Below are positions 34,101 to 40,633 of a stretch of DNA of 64,000 bases, piece after piece. Origin of the DNA: Symsagittifera roscoffensis (taxonomy: Eukaryota > Xenacoelomorpha > Acoela > Convolutidae); NCBI RefSeq assembly GCF_963678635.1, contig NC_087062.1, forward strand, positions 29,476,833 through 29,540,832, read 5' to 3'. Position numbers and translations under genes: made by a program. Below the pieces are notes generated by a model, which saw nothing but the letters and a program-made list of their open reading frames with translations, was not told the DNA's origin and made no database searches. Positions within the stretch are counted from its first letter, which is position 1. Every line of letters begins with the position of its first letter.

Positions 34101-35034
34101 TAAAACAGTTTTCAGAAAATATATTTAATTTAAATTTTTTATGCAGGTATTATATAAATAGTGAGTAATGCAAAAACGAACGCGCGAAAACGAAAACCCA
34201 ATTACTTTTTCACATTTTTGAAATGCATATTTCATACAGAAATGGTTGTCAAAAATAATACATGCATAGGTAGGGAAATAGTTAACAAGGTCCAAAAGGG
34301 GCAGGGGAAATAGTTAACAAGATCCCAGAATTCTTTAGGGAAAGTATATTAGTTCAGCACGCTTGCTATTTCATGTTTATACACTGAGAAGCTGCAATCG
34401 CTAACAAGCGAGAAAACGGCAACGAGAGCTTTAAAATGCACAAAAACAAATTTTCCGCTAAGCGCTGAACGCACGTTTTGACGCGTACATAAATTTTGTA
34501 TGTAAAATTTGGTGCGTAATAAAATGAAGCCATCCACGCCAAAAATTGCGCGTAACTAAATGAAATGCATAAAACCAAATTGAGTTTAAATATGCATTTC
34601 AAAATCTCGTGAAATACAATGATTTGAAAATTTCTGAAATGGAATTTTTATTACTATTTTGTTGTTTGAAGCACATAGCTTCTGTTAGTGCATTTATTAA
34701 TCAAAAAGCGTCAAATAGGTCAAGTTATTGGGAATCAAATTCAAATTTCACATGCTATTTAATTGCCATGTTAAATTGCTGATGCTCCCTGCTTCAAATG
34801 TGCCAACAAATATAGCACTAATACTTGCAAGTGAAGTTGCTTCGCATTATAACACTACGCTCCGATTGTGTAATTGACTTATTTGCATACAAAAATTTCG
34901 AAAAAAAACGAGATTCTCAATATAAATGGGAAACGACTTACCAGGTGCAATGTGAACAAACACAATCATCTTTCTTCTGTTATTTTCCCTGTCTGGTGAT
35001 TGAGTGTTATCCGCTGCGACTAAAGGTCCAACTG
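13023..35034 (-). CDS. Unidentified nuclear-type protein: CXXC-like Cys cluster, acidic tract, basic helix, C-terminal C2HC zinc finger; at least 13 exons
   Basis: I do not recognise this protein. Exons: 35034-34942, 28850-28831, 28103-27994, 27488-27401, 25968-25801, 25275-25208, 24546-24420, 23243-23007, 18648-18546, 18184-18069, 17862-17530, 13417-13340 (or 13337), 13160-13023 (stop TGA). All have GT..AG borders and all phases agree, giving about 559 residues; the true 5' exon is not found. Residues 34-51 have the spacing C-x2-C-x2-C-x4-C-x2-C-x2-C, as in CXXC zinc fingers, but no KFGG motif follows. Residues 190-225 are basic and Ser-rich ([13 protein letters not shown]). Residues 253-290 are acidic (Glu/Asp/Lys). 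Residues about 357-399 are a basic, probably helical stretch. The last exon carries C-x2-C-x12-H-x3-C at about 528-548. The composition suggests chromatin or nucleic-acid binding (inference). The first two exons are the least certain, being joined by phase and cysteine spacing only; the weakest donor is GTTAAT after 23007. Confidence 0.68.
14880..15136. repeat. Inverted repeat, about 106-bp arms
   Basis: Left arm 14880-14985 (CGATAGAGAAATTTGCCTTC ... AACTAATTTATAG) and right arm 15030-15136 (CTATAAATTAGTTCAGGCTC ... GGCAAATTTCTCTATCG) are reverse complements with few differences. The 44-bp spacer itself has a TCCAGAAAA..TTTTTCCGGA hairpin. Confidence 0.88.
15141..15439. repeat. Inverted repeat, about 63-bp arms around 170 bp
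   Basis: Left arm GTTATTTTTTTTCTGAAAAA..ACTACATAAGTGCAATAATAC (15141-15203); right arm ATATGTATCATTGCACTTAT..GACTTTTTCTGAAAAAAAATAAC (about 15374-15439). The enclosed 170 bp is unlike the flanks and contains a short GC-rich patch (GTCCTCCGGCCGGAATGG). Confidence 0.85.
15535..16985 (+). repeat. Old tandem array, about 140-185-bp units
   Basis: About nine diverged units share AAAACGTCATATCTCGAAAA, then CTACAAGGATTTGAGCAGTC, ATTTGGAGGCAAGATTCGCA, ACCCCTGAGAGTACTCTGAC and CAACTACAGGTTGGGAACTTC. Clear unit starts at CGTCATATCT-type lines: 16196, 16360, 16544, 16705, 16845. Earlier, more diverged units are near 15560, 15737, 15900 and 16030. It is unrelated to the 172-bp satellite. The open frames within it follow the repeat and are not genes. 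Confidence 0.85.
18755..19260 (+). mobile_element. Diverged MITE copy
   Basis: The start CAGCAGACTGTTGGAAAACAG then TCAATGAAGGC, internal GATTGACTCTTTTCTTATAA, and end ACCTATAAAAACAATGAATACGTTAATTG/AATCTT match the family but are older than the other copies. It lies in the intron upstream of the exon 18648-18546. Confidence 0.6.
19260..20360. other. Intronic stretch with nothing recognised
   Basis: AT-rich. Lies inside the long intron (23006-18649) of the 13-exon gene, between a MITE relic and the LINE relic. Only a short tandem line is visible: AGAAGCAGATAGATTTCAGA then AGCAGATTGATTC near 19784. Confidence 0.35.
20362..21617 (+). pseudogene. Degenerate non-LTR retrotransposon (LINE) reverse transcriptase
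   Basis: Conserved RT blocks appear in order but in shifting frames with stops: [21 protein letters not shown] (20362-20440, usually a K/R-P-I-S-L region); [15 protein letters not shown] (20518-); [16 protein letters not shown] (20620-20670); [20 protein letters not shown] (20790-20850); and VYAVDTNIF (20884-). The catalytic YADD is YAVD: the first Asp codon is GTT at 20893-20895. The thumb-like region [19 protein letters not shown] follows at 21137-. Overall it resembles jockey/RTE/CR1-type RTs. No endonuclease domain was found upstream. With an inactive site and several breaks it is a dead copy. Confidence 0.85.
21528..21715. repeat. Near-perfect long palindrome at the end of the LINE relic
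   Basis: The left arm 21528-21620 and right arm 21623-21715 are reverse complements with a 2-base centre (TC). The inner 70 or so bases on each side match without a visible mismatch, and only small differences occur in the A/T homopolymer near 21546. The left arm is the last coding-like part of the LINE relic; the right arm mirrors it. Confidence 0.9.
21720..22900. other. Intronic stretch with nothing recognised
   Basis: AT-rich sequence between the LINE palindrome and the acidic exon 23243-23007. Minus-strand frames at 21853-22089 and 22167-22415 show no motif or convincing splice borders. It may hold further LINE flank. Confidence 0.3.
23466..23745 (+). mobile_element. Truncated MITE copy
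   Basis: Begins CATAGCCAACAGACTGTC and keeps the internal lines TTCTAGAAAAAAAAATGATTAAC, TTTAGTTCGCTGGGAAATTTG and CGTTTTTCGTGATC, but loses the 3' terminal region. A second relic of the same kind starts 120 bp further on. Confidence 0.55.
23865..24294 (+). mobile_element. MITE, near full length, TAAGAGTAATGAACG-type ends
   Basis: Starts ACATAGCCAATTGAAGATAG, then GAAAAGAGTAATGAGCGCAA, and ends AGAGTCTTCACTACGTTCAT/TACTCTTAA. The end reverse-complemented reads TTAAGAGTAATGAACGTAGTG, so both ends share AAGAGTAATGA(A/G)CG. No coding capacity. It lies in the intron between the exons at 24546-24420 and 23243-23007. Confidence 0.8.
24759..25109 (-). mobile_element. tRNA-derived SINE, family 1
   Basis: The plus strand opens GACACAGAGGCGAAGCTTCG/CTTCGC, a hairpin. 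The tRNA-like part is on the minus strand (about 24872-24945): GTGGTTATGGTGTGAGACTC, then a CTTTATCTC loop region, then GGTCGCAGGTTCGAATCGCAGG with a good B box. The GAGACTCTTAATCTC-like anticodon arm is reminiscent of tRNA-Lys(CUU). The body and tail (AAGCAGAGAACAGATGTTAT, TTCCAATGCTAAAGTG, TTTATTTGCGAGTAAGG) match copies at 33366 and 43627. Confidence 0.82.
26598..26780 (+). repeat. Dispersed repeat with CAGGGGCGGATCTAGGATTT end
   Basis: CAGGGGCGGATCTAGGATTT/TCTCCAGGGGGAGGCGG, then GACCCTGTTTTGACCAAAATT/TCTGCGCCGAAGGCAAAAATT. The same family is at 46850-47010 (CGCGAATCTAGGATTTTCTC ... ACCCTATTTTGACCAAAAAT/TGTGCGCCGTAGGCAAA). At 1-54 the end appears in reverse orientation (AGAAAATCCTAGATTCGCCC/CTG), cut by the window edge. 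Confidence 0.75.
28315..28683. mobile_element. Non-autonomous DNA element with CAGCAG(T)GGCGTGC ends
   Basis: Left end CAGCAGCGTGCCGAAGGAGG; right end, reverse-complemented, CAGCAGTGGCGTGCGCAGAA. It contains a C14-C15 homopolymer (about 28356-28370). A diverged internal relative without clear ends is at 30350-30610 (shared lines: TTTTGGCTGAACAACCTC versus TTTTTGGCTGGCCAACATC; GGCGCCAAT; GAGATCGCCCGAAAAT versus GAGAGCCCGAAAAATC). Confidence 0.65.
28831..28850 (-). CDS. 20-nt microexon completing a CXXC-like cysteine cluster
   Basis: On the minus strand the sequence is a pyrimidine-rich acceptor (tttgtttag), 20 nt, then a strong donor (gtaagt). Read with one base from the upstream exon (34942, which ends in phase 1) it encodes D-VCGLCS. 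The next exon starts in phase 0 with [13 protein letters not shown]. Together they give C-x2-C-x2-C-x4-C-x2-C-x2-C. The phase match on both sides and the regular cysteine spacing are the evidence; transcript support is not available. Confidence 0.5.
29128..29205. repeat. 29-bp minisatellite, 2.7 copies
   Basis: TGTGGCAGCTAATGAAACCA/TTTGCAACC starts at 29128, 29157 and 29186, with single-base changes. Confidence 0.9.
29432..30130 (-). mobile_element. tRNA-derived SINE, family 2
   Basis: Starts CACAGAGGCGAAGCTGAGCT/TCGCACC on the plus strand. A tRNA-like block lies on the minus strand at about 30065-30125: GGCCTGAGGTAAAGCAGTTG, CCTTTGTACCCTAAG, then TTCTGAGGTTCGGGTCCTGG (B box). The middle contains two related sub-blocks (AACAATTGCCAGTGCAACTA and AACAGCACTTGCAACTACAA), so it is probably a dimer or rearranged copy. 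Related copies are near 40000 and 45836. Confidence 0.7.
30350..30610. repeat. Diverged relative of the 28315-28683 element
   Basis: Shares in order the GGCTG(A/G)(A/C)CAAC line, TTTAAAGGCGCC/GGCGCC, GAAGTGGAGCGCCC versus GGAAGCGCACGCC, CTCAACTTTTTGG versus GCAACTTTTTGG, and the GCCCGAAAA..GTCGACTTAAAA line. The ends are lost. Confidence 0.6.
30912..31386 (+). mobile_element. MITE, near full length
   Basis: Same family: ACATAGCCAATCGAAGATTG at the left; TATATAAGAGTCTTCACTAC, then GTTAATTACCCTTA at the right. It includes the recurring internal lines GCGCTTTTTTGATAAC, TTTTTATTCCGCTGG and ATGCATCAATATGTATGAAT. Confidence 0.8.
31740..32236 (+). mobile_element. MITE, near full length, with its left end duplicated
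   Basis: The left end ACATAGCCAATCGAAGAT(T/G)G..AAAGAGTAATGAA occurs twice in tandem (31740 and 31792), about 52 bp apart. The right end is TATAACTACGTTCATTATTC/TTAA. This is either a partial tandem copy of the terminus or a nested insertion into a like element. Confidence 0.75.
32469..32990. repeat. 182-bp tandem repeat, two full units and a diverged third
   Basis: CACGACCTATATCATTGACA starts at 32469 and 32651, nearly identical over 182 bp (includes TATAGACGAGGTTCTGGACA and AACGTCAATGAACTCAAAAAA). A shorter third unit follows (32855-32970, GATTTGCACATATAGACGAGG, CTGCGTATCATTAAACATAG). The same line occurs at 23757-23870, next to a MITE. Confidence 0.85.
33366..33740 (-). mobile_element. 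tRNA-derived SINE, family 1
   Basis: GACACAGAAGCGAAGCTTAGCTTCGC hairpin at the left. The minus-strand tRNA-like block is at about 33478-33555 (TGGCTGAGTGGTTAG A-box region, GACTCTTAATCTCTAGG anticodon region, GCAGATTTGAATC B box). The tail ends at GAAGGTTCCTAAATACACAC/TAAGCCGACGCTAGTGTAA. Confidence 0.85.
33760..34930. other. Stretch with nothing recognised
   Basis: AT-rich, between SINE 33366-33740 and the exon 35034-34942. The line GGGGAAATAGTTAACAAG..TCC occurs twice at about 34273 and 34304. In this model it is part of the intron upstream of the 20-nt microexon. Confidence 0.3.
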
Positions 35035-35565
35035 CTGACAAATATCAACGTTCAAGGGTGACCAAAAGACAACAAATAATTATCGGCTTTATCTCAACCT
35101 TAAAATAAAAAACCTATAAGGAGGTTAACAATCTATCACTTAAGTACGGGTATTTTCAACCTCAGAATATGATCAATTGCTCGCAAGAAATCGAGCCAAC
35201 AAAAAAGAATAAAATTATTGTTCAAGTTCCGACGAAGTGACTGGAAAGTACTGTCTTAGAAATGGATTTTTTCCGGCCGAAATTAGATACTTCAGAAAAA
35301 CTCGTGGGATTAAAAATGATATCATATTAAAACCATATTTGTCGTGGCTTGGATTACGAAAAAAAAACAACAAGAAAATGGTTCCGGAATCGAGAAAAAC
35401 TGATCTGAATAAATCTACTCCGACCAATTAGAACAATGTTGGCCTGAACTTTTGTAGAAAAACAAACTTGCTTCTATCATTAGTTAAACTGCTATTAATT
35501 ATTTTCTGGAAAAAATTTATTAGTTTTTTTTTCAATTTTTTGCTAAGATGAATGTAGCTGGAATA

Positions 35566-36002
35566 TACTGGAGAAAAAAAGTAACGCAACCAAACAATTA
35601 GTAGGATTTTTTGAATTTCCCTGAAGAAGGCCTTCAAACGTGAAATCTTTTCAAAATGTGTGTGAAAACAACAAGTTTGACCATAACTGAAACTGTTTGA
35701 TCAAATATCGTTAGCAAAAAAAAATTAATTTTAAGCCATTGAGAACCCGATTCAGATAGGAGAAATTTGGAAAATTCGAACCAGATTCTACCAGTCAGTA
35801 GGTAAAATTTTCATTTGGATTTGGATTATTTGGTAATCAAAGTAAGTTTTTGTGCACCCTATTATAAAAAAAATGAAAAAGTGAAACTTACAGCTCCAAA
35901 TCAAATTGTCAAAAAGGTAGATTTTCAGAAATGAAAATAGTGTTTCTGGATTCAGTTCACCTTTTTGTAGTTAGCTAGTTGCGTTACTTTTTTTGTCCAG
36001 TA
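35566..36002. mobile_element. Tc1/mariner-type MITE with TA target site
   Basis: Left end TACTGGAGAAAAAAAGTAACGCAAC; right end, reverse-complemented, TACTGGACAAAAAAAGTAACGCAAC, one mismatch in 25. Both are flanked by TA (35564-35565, 36003-36004). Length 437 bp, without an open frame of note. It sits just downstream of the poly(A) signal at 36041. Confidence 0.85.
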
Positions 36003-36040
36003 TATTGTGTTACTTGAACAGCCACAGGCTATCCTTAATA

Positions 36041-36046
36041 TTTATT
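36041..36046 (-). terminator. AATAAA poly(A) signal overlapping the stop codon
   Basis: The minus strand reads CAATAAATATT at the end of the third exon of the preceding gene. The TAA stop (36044-36042) lies inside the AATAAA hexamer. This supports 36042 as the end of a terminal exon and implies a very short 3' UTR. The Tc1-type MITE begins about 40 bp further downstream, at 36002. Confidence 0.55.
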
Positions 36047-37923
36047 GTTTTTTGTCACTCTTTGATGAAGATTCTGGGCCATCTTTTGAATTGGAGTGGC
36101 TGGACGTGGATGTGCTACTCTTGCCATACTCGTGGTCTGTCATTGGCGTCTTGTGTGCACATCCACTACTCGCTGTTTCTATTATTTCCGTGGTCGCTTC
36201 TATTATATTCACACTGTTGATGCTACTATTGCAAGTGACGGCTTCAGGAGTAGTCTCGTCAGGTGCATTTAATTCCTCCACTTCGCATTCCATCAGTAGA
36301 TCGGGTACCACATCATTTTCGACATTGTCTTTAAATTCATTTGATTTCGTCGATACTAGATAAAAAAAGCAATATAATCTTCCTAAAATCATCGAATTTT
36401 TTTTACACTAACACAGCCGAAGTAACCCTTTACAGAATACTAAAAACGAAACTTTGCTCGAAATTGAATGAGGAAACAAACATTTTATCAAAAGTTCGGT
36501 TAAATACATCCCTGCTGCTCCCGCCACTGAACACTCCCAAGAAGTTAACTGTTCAGATATTTCCGACAAAAACTGATACTCCACCACGCTTAGTTATACA
36601 AAGTAAAATAGTGCCATCAGGCAGATGGTAATTGAATCAAGGCAAAAAGCTATTGATTTCTAGAATTAAATTTCATCTTTAGTAAATCATTGAACACAAA
36701 ACCCTCATTGAACACCATCGTCACGGAAACCCTCCACATACTCACTGTCTTGGGTTGCTTTTGACATAGAGAAAAACTGTTCATTGATTACAGAATAATA
36801 TGCCTCCCATGAACCAGGCGAATTTTAAATTAAAAACAAACCGCCAGAACATCAATTTGAGCGTGAAAAATTATTGAAAATAACAATTTGGCAAACAGTT
36901 ATTTGATAATAACTCCTTTCTGAAAAAAAAACAGGAGCCAATTTATCCAATGAAAAACTGCAATAGTTCAGATAGTTTTGCTGGAATAGCTTCAAACATC
37001 CAATAAATTTTTAGCCCTACAAATACTTATTTTCGGTAAAACTGAATTCACACGCCAAACCCATCAAAGAAAATGAACAGGCCAAAAACTAAACACTGTA
37101 TCCCCCAAACGTGTCATTGATGCCCAGTTAATTTCAGGTAAGTGATTGACATTTAGAGGCAAACCCTATCTAGGGAAATTTTGAAGTTTCATAACCTAAG
37201 AAAAACTTCACGGGACTTGATCTTCTATTTTTTGCTGACAAACTAACCTTTTTTTACATCAACCTTTATATTAACATTACCTTTCATGACCAGTTTAAGT
37301 AGTATCAATAATACCTTACCAGGAGAAGTTACGACATTAACAGAGTCCGTATTCTGAAGTTTGCTACTGTCACTAGCTTTCAGTTCATTTAGAACATTCA
37401 GCTCAGCTATATCAACGAGTTCGCAAGTGTTTGAATTAGAACTATTCGAATCTTTTTCCTTGATTGATTCAATGGATTGGTGATCTTCAAGATCCTGTTG
37501 AAGCGCGGAAGTGTTTGTCCCATTTGATAGTTCAACAAAATTATCGGCATCTCTACTTTCCATTCTAATCTGCAAAAAATTAACAATCAAAAAAGGAAAA
37601 GGTTCAGCTTTATGTCATCCGTACACGACAACGAAATTGAAGGATTGATAATGTTTGACCTACAAGCGTAATTTTCTGGCTGATTGTTAGCCGGATTTGT
37701 TACTTACTTTTAAAAGTAATTTTGACAAATTTAACATCTCAGAGCAAATCTGAGACAAAGCAATTGCCTCCAGAAATGAATGATTCGTTTTGCTGATTTC
37801 CGACAGTAACCAAAAATATGACAACAGGAATACGATTGTCATATCATCCGATTGTTCAGCTATCGTGCGCCGCTTTGCGAAAACCTCTGAGTGGTCCAGG
37901 GATTCAATACTTTCTGGTACCAA
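36042..37923 (-). CDS. Unidentified Ser/Thr- and acidic-rich protein, last three exons
   Basis: Exons 37923-37708, 37569-37320 and 36355-36042 (stop TAA) are joined in phases 0 and 1, each with GT..AG borders (donors gtaagt and gtaagg). They give about 258 residues. The first exon is partly hydrophobic and helical (IVFLLSYFWLLSEI). The other two are rich in Ser, Asn, Asp and Glu, and end in a Ser/Lys tail (KSSTSTSSHSNSKDG). No family motif is visible, and the low-complexity tail looks disordered. The 5' exons are not found; the 37923 acceptor requires at least one. It lies between EXOC1 and the CXXC-like gene, on the same strand. It could instead be the 3' part of a larger known protein whose diagnostic domain lies in the missing exons. 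Confidence 0.6.
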
Positions 37924-37988
37924 CTGGAGATGCAGCAAAGAGACGCTTTGTTATATAAACAAAGCCATTTGGGACAGAATTCTAAATT

Positions 37989-38219
37989 ATGCAACCCCAG
38001 TTTGATCTCCATCATTTCAAAACACCAGGTAGAATGATCTCAAATTTCAACAAAAGTTTGCAATATGGATTGCAAATGGCGGCACTCGAATACGTTCAAT
38101 TGAGCACCTTTATTGCTAAACAGAAATCTTGCGAATCAAAACACAATGCAATGCTGCTCAAACAATTCGTAGTCGAAGCTTATCAAAAACACAGTGCTGA
38201 TCTCGTCACGACTCATTGA
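37989..38219 (+). other. Open frame of 76 codons opposite the gene 36042-37923
   Basis: Frame reads ... SLQYGLQMAALEYVQLSTF ... NAMLLKQFVVEAYQKHSADL then stop. The composition is protein-like (mixed, helical) and it is not part of any repeat seen here. No family recognised. It could be a pseudogene or transposon-protein fragment, or chance. Confidence 0.25.
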
Positions 38220-39230
38220 GCTGATCATTTATGAGCTAATAACCCAGAAAACTTAGCTTTCCCATTCAAGCTGACACAACAGAAAACCCTCTTTAGCTGA
38301 AAAACGTCTCCCAGGCATAAAACACCTCCTCGACGAAAAAATAACTGTCTCAACGCTTAATCACATGCTTGCTTTGAAAAATAATCAACAAACAGAAATA
38401 TATAACCAGCCACCTGCAAATATTACAGGTTAAATTAATCCCGAGGTAGCGCAAGAAGAGGGTCGCCTTCCTTGTCGCACAAGATGCCTACTCAACTGCG
38501 CTGCAGATACAGCACCCACCTCATCAGCTACTTGCTGAGAATTATCACAAACATCTGCACTGTAGCTTGCTCAGAACAAATTAAGCTTTTAGTAAACCAA
38601 TTCGATCTACGAAATTAATTGAAAAACTTCATAGTTTGTTTAAGAAAACTTAAAAACTTTTCGTGAACCGATTTGCTTCATAGAACAACTTGAAACACTT
38701 CAAAGTATCCTTGCATATCCTTCAAAGTATCCTTGCGTGGAAAGCTTGCAAAGGAAAAACTTTCACTTTTGGACAAACTATTCGATCTATGATTTAACTT
38801 TATCTATTGAATGGTTTCAATAGAAAAATTTGTACTTTGATCTTTAAAATATAAAACAGAAAACCTCCTTCTCCGGCCATACGAGGCGATTAAAATCTAC
38901 TTTTCTTTCAAACAACGCCACTAAATGTGATTGAGACACATAACAGTAGTCGCAGCAATTCACGCCGAGCAGATTTCTACACAAAAAACCGAAATAAAAA
39001 AAAAGGAAATTATCCAAAATCAGGAATTGTTAACTTTAAAATTACAGTAATAAAAGAAAATGCCCGGATAATTTTTATGGATATTTGAAAAAATGAAAAT
39101 GTTGGAAAAACAAGATGAAACACTATTTTCCGATGTCTCGATAAAAAATAACTAGAGGCCCAGCAGGCAGCATTTTGATCTTTTTGGAATATGTAATACT
39201 GATGCACGATAAATGGTTATTTACAAAAGA
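38220..39230. other. Intergenic stretch with nothing certain
   Basis: Lies upstream of the gene 36042-37923, whose missing 5' exons could be here. A 36-codon minus-strand frame at 38440-38540 (QQVADEVGAVSAAQLSRH...) is less AT-rich than its surroundings, but I could not fit splice sites. A short direct repeat CAAAGTATCCTTGC(A/G)T is at 38701 and 38724. Confidence 0.3.
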
Positions 39231-39234
39231 TACT

Positions 39235-39985
39235 ACCAACAGACAGTTGAAAAAGAGTCAATGAACGCAAGAAGAAAAAAATATGGATTTATCTCCGATA
39301 AATCTCAACTTTCGAATTTCAAAGACAAAAAGATGGCCTTAAAGCTCTTCGAATTTCAAGAACAAATTAGGGTTGACACTTCTTTGAGTAAGTTAACCCA
39401 ATTTCAGAAAACTGGCGCAATAGGTAAAGATTTTTTTCCGGTGATAAACCTGAAAAAATACATTTAAAACTAGAATACGATCTCGTTTTTCGTGACTTTT
39501 GAATTTTTGCTGTTCGATACGGGAGTTTTCCCTCCTTTTAACAAAAGAAATTAACTGGACATTAAAAGAAAACAGTCTACAGACAAGTTGAAAAGAGTCA
39601 ATTGTCTAGTTTTTTTTGAAAGATGAGAACTTCAATTTTCGAATTTCAAAGTGAAAGAAACACGGCCTTAAGGCTCTGAGTATCAAAAACAGTTTGTGAA
39701 TGACACTTTCTTGATAAATTTAACTCAGTTTGAGAAAACTAGATCAGTAGGTAAAAAAAACTTTGTCAGCTGTTACACCTGAAAACTAAAATACACTTTC
39801 GAAGTTAGAATTTTGAATTGAATTGAACTCAAAAAGTGCATATATAACTAGGTGCAACCATAAAAGCATTATCATTTAAATGCACTTCTGTAAATATGAA
39901 AGCATTTCAAGACTTTTTCCAAAAAAAAAATAAACAAAAAACCACCAAGAGTTATATGAGTGTCTTCACTACGTTCATCAATTCT
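39235..39985 (+). mobile_element. Two adjacent MITE copies of the same family
   Basis: Copy one (about 39235-39545) begins CAGACAGTTGAAAAAGAGTC then AATGAACGC and is truncated at its right. Copy two (about 39570-39985) begins CTACAGACAAGTTGAAAAGAG and ends GAGTGTCTTCACTACGTTCA/TCAATTCTT. The internal lines are diverged but alignable. Confidence 0.7.
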
Positions 39986-39999
39986 TTAAAAAACTTTTT

Positions 40000-40420
40000 C
40001 ACAGAGGCAGAGCGGAGCTTCGCATCACTTGCCATACAACACAAACATTTGAAAAAAAACTTAAGCCGAAAAGAAAAAACACGGTCTATCAAAAGTTCAT
40101 CAAAATTTCTTATGTCTCGATAACAGTTTATTCTAGGCAAACATGGCAAGCAAAACATTTGAATATTAAATTAGCAACTGAGCAAAATTTACAAAGCGGA
40201 AACAAAATCGACACTCTTTGTTGAGCAGACACCAGTTGAACCAAAAAAAATTTTTTAGTTTTTTTTAATCTTTCAACCCCCCATCCCCTAAAATACAATG
40301 AACAACACTTGTAACTATGATGAAAAATGCTTACAGCAAAAAAATCTGCGATGTGACAACTAAACCGACAAAAAATGAGCAGACAAACGAAAGTCCGACT
40401 GCCCAGTTTACTTTGGAAAA
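40000..40420 (-). mobile_element. SINE family 2, partial
   Basis: Begins CACAGAGGCAGAGCGGAGCT/TCGCATCACTTGCCATACAAC, then AATGAACAACACTTGTAACT, GATGTGACAACTAAACCGAC, AGACAAACGAAAGTCCG. These lines match 29432-30000. The tRNA-like block is lost. Confidence 0.65.
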
Positions 40421-40633
40421 TTTCAGTTTCATGCGATATAATTGCTAATGCTATGCAGCAAAAGTGCCAACTAATGAGCAATATAAAACTTCTCTCGATG
40501 TGGAATAACGCTAACAGCAAAACCACTCAATGACTCGAATAAATTAAATTTTGATATGGCATCGAATAAATTAGCTCACTACTTAGTGCACAGAGCATAT
40601 TCTAAATTTTATAACATTACTTGAAAAATAAGG

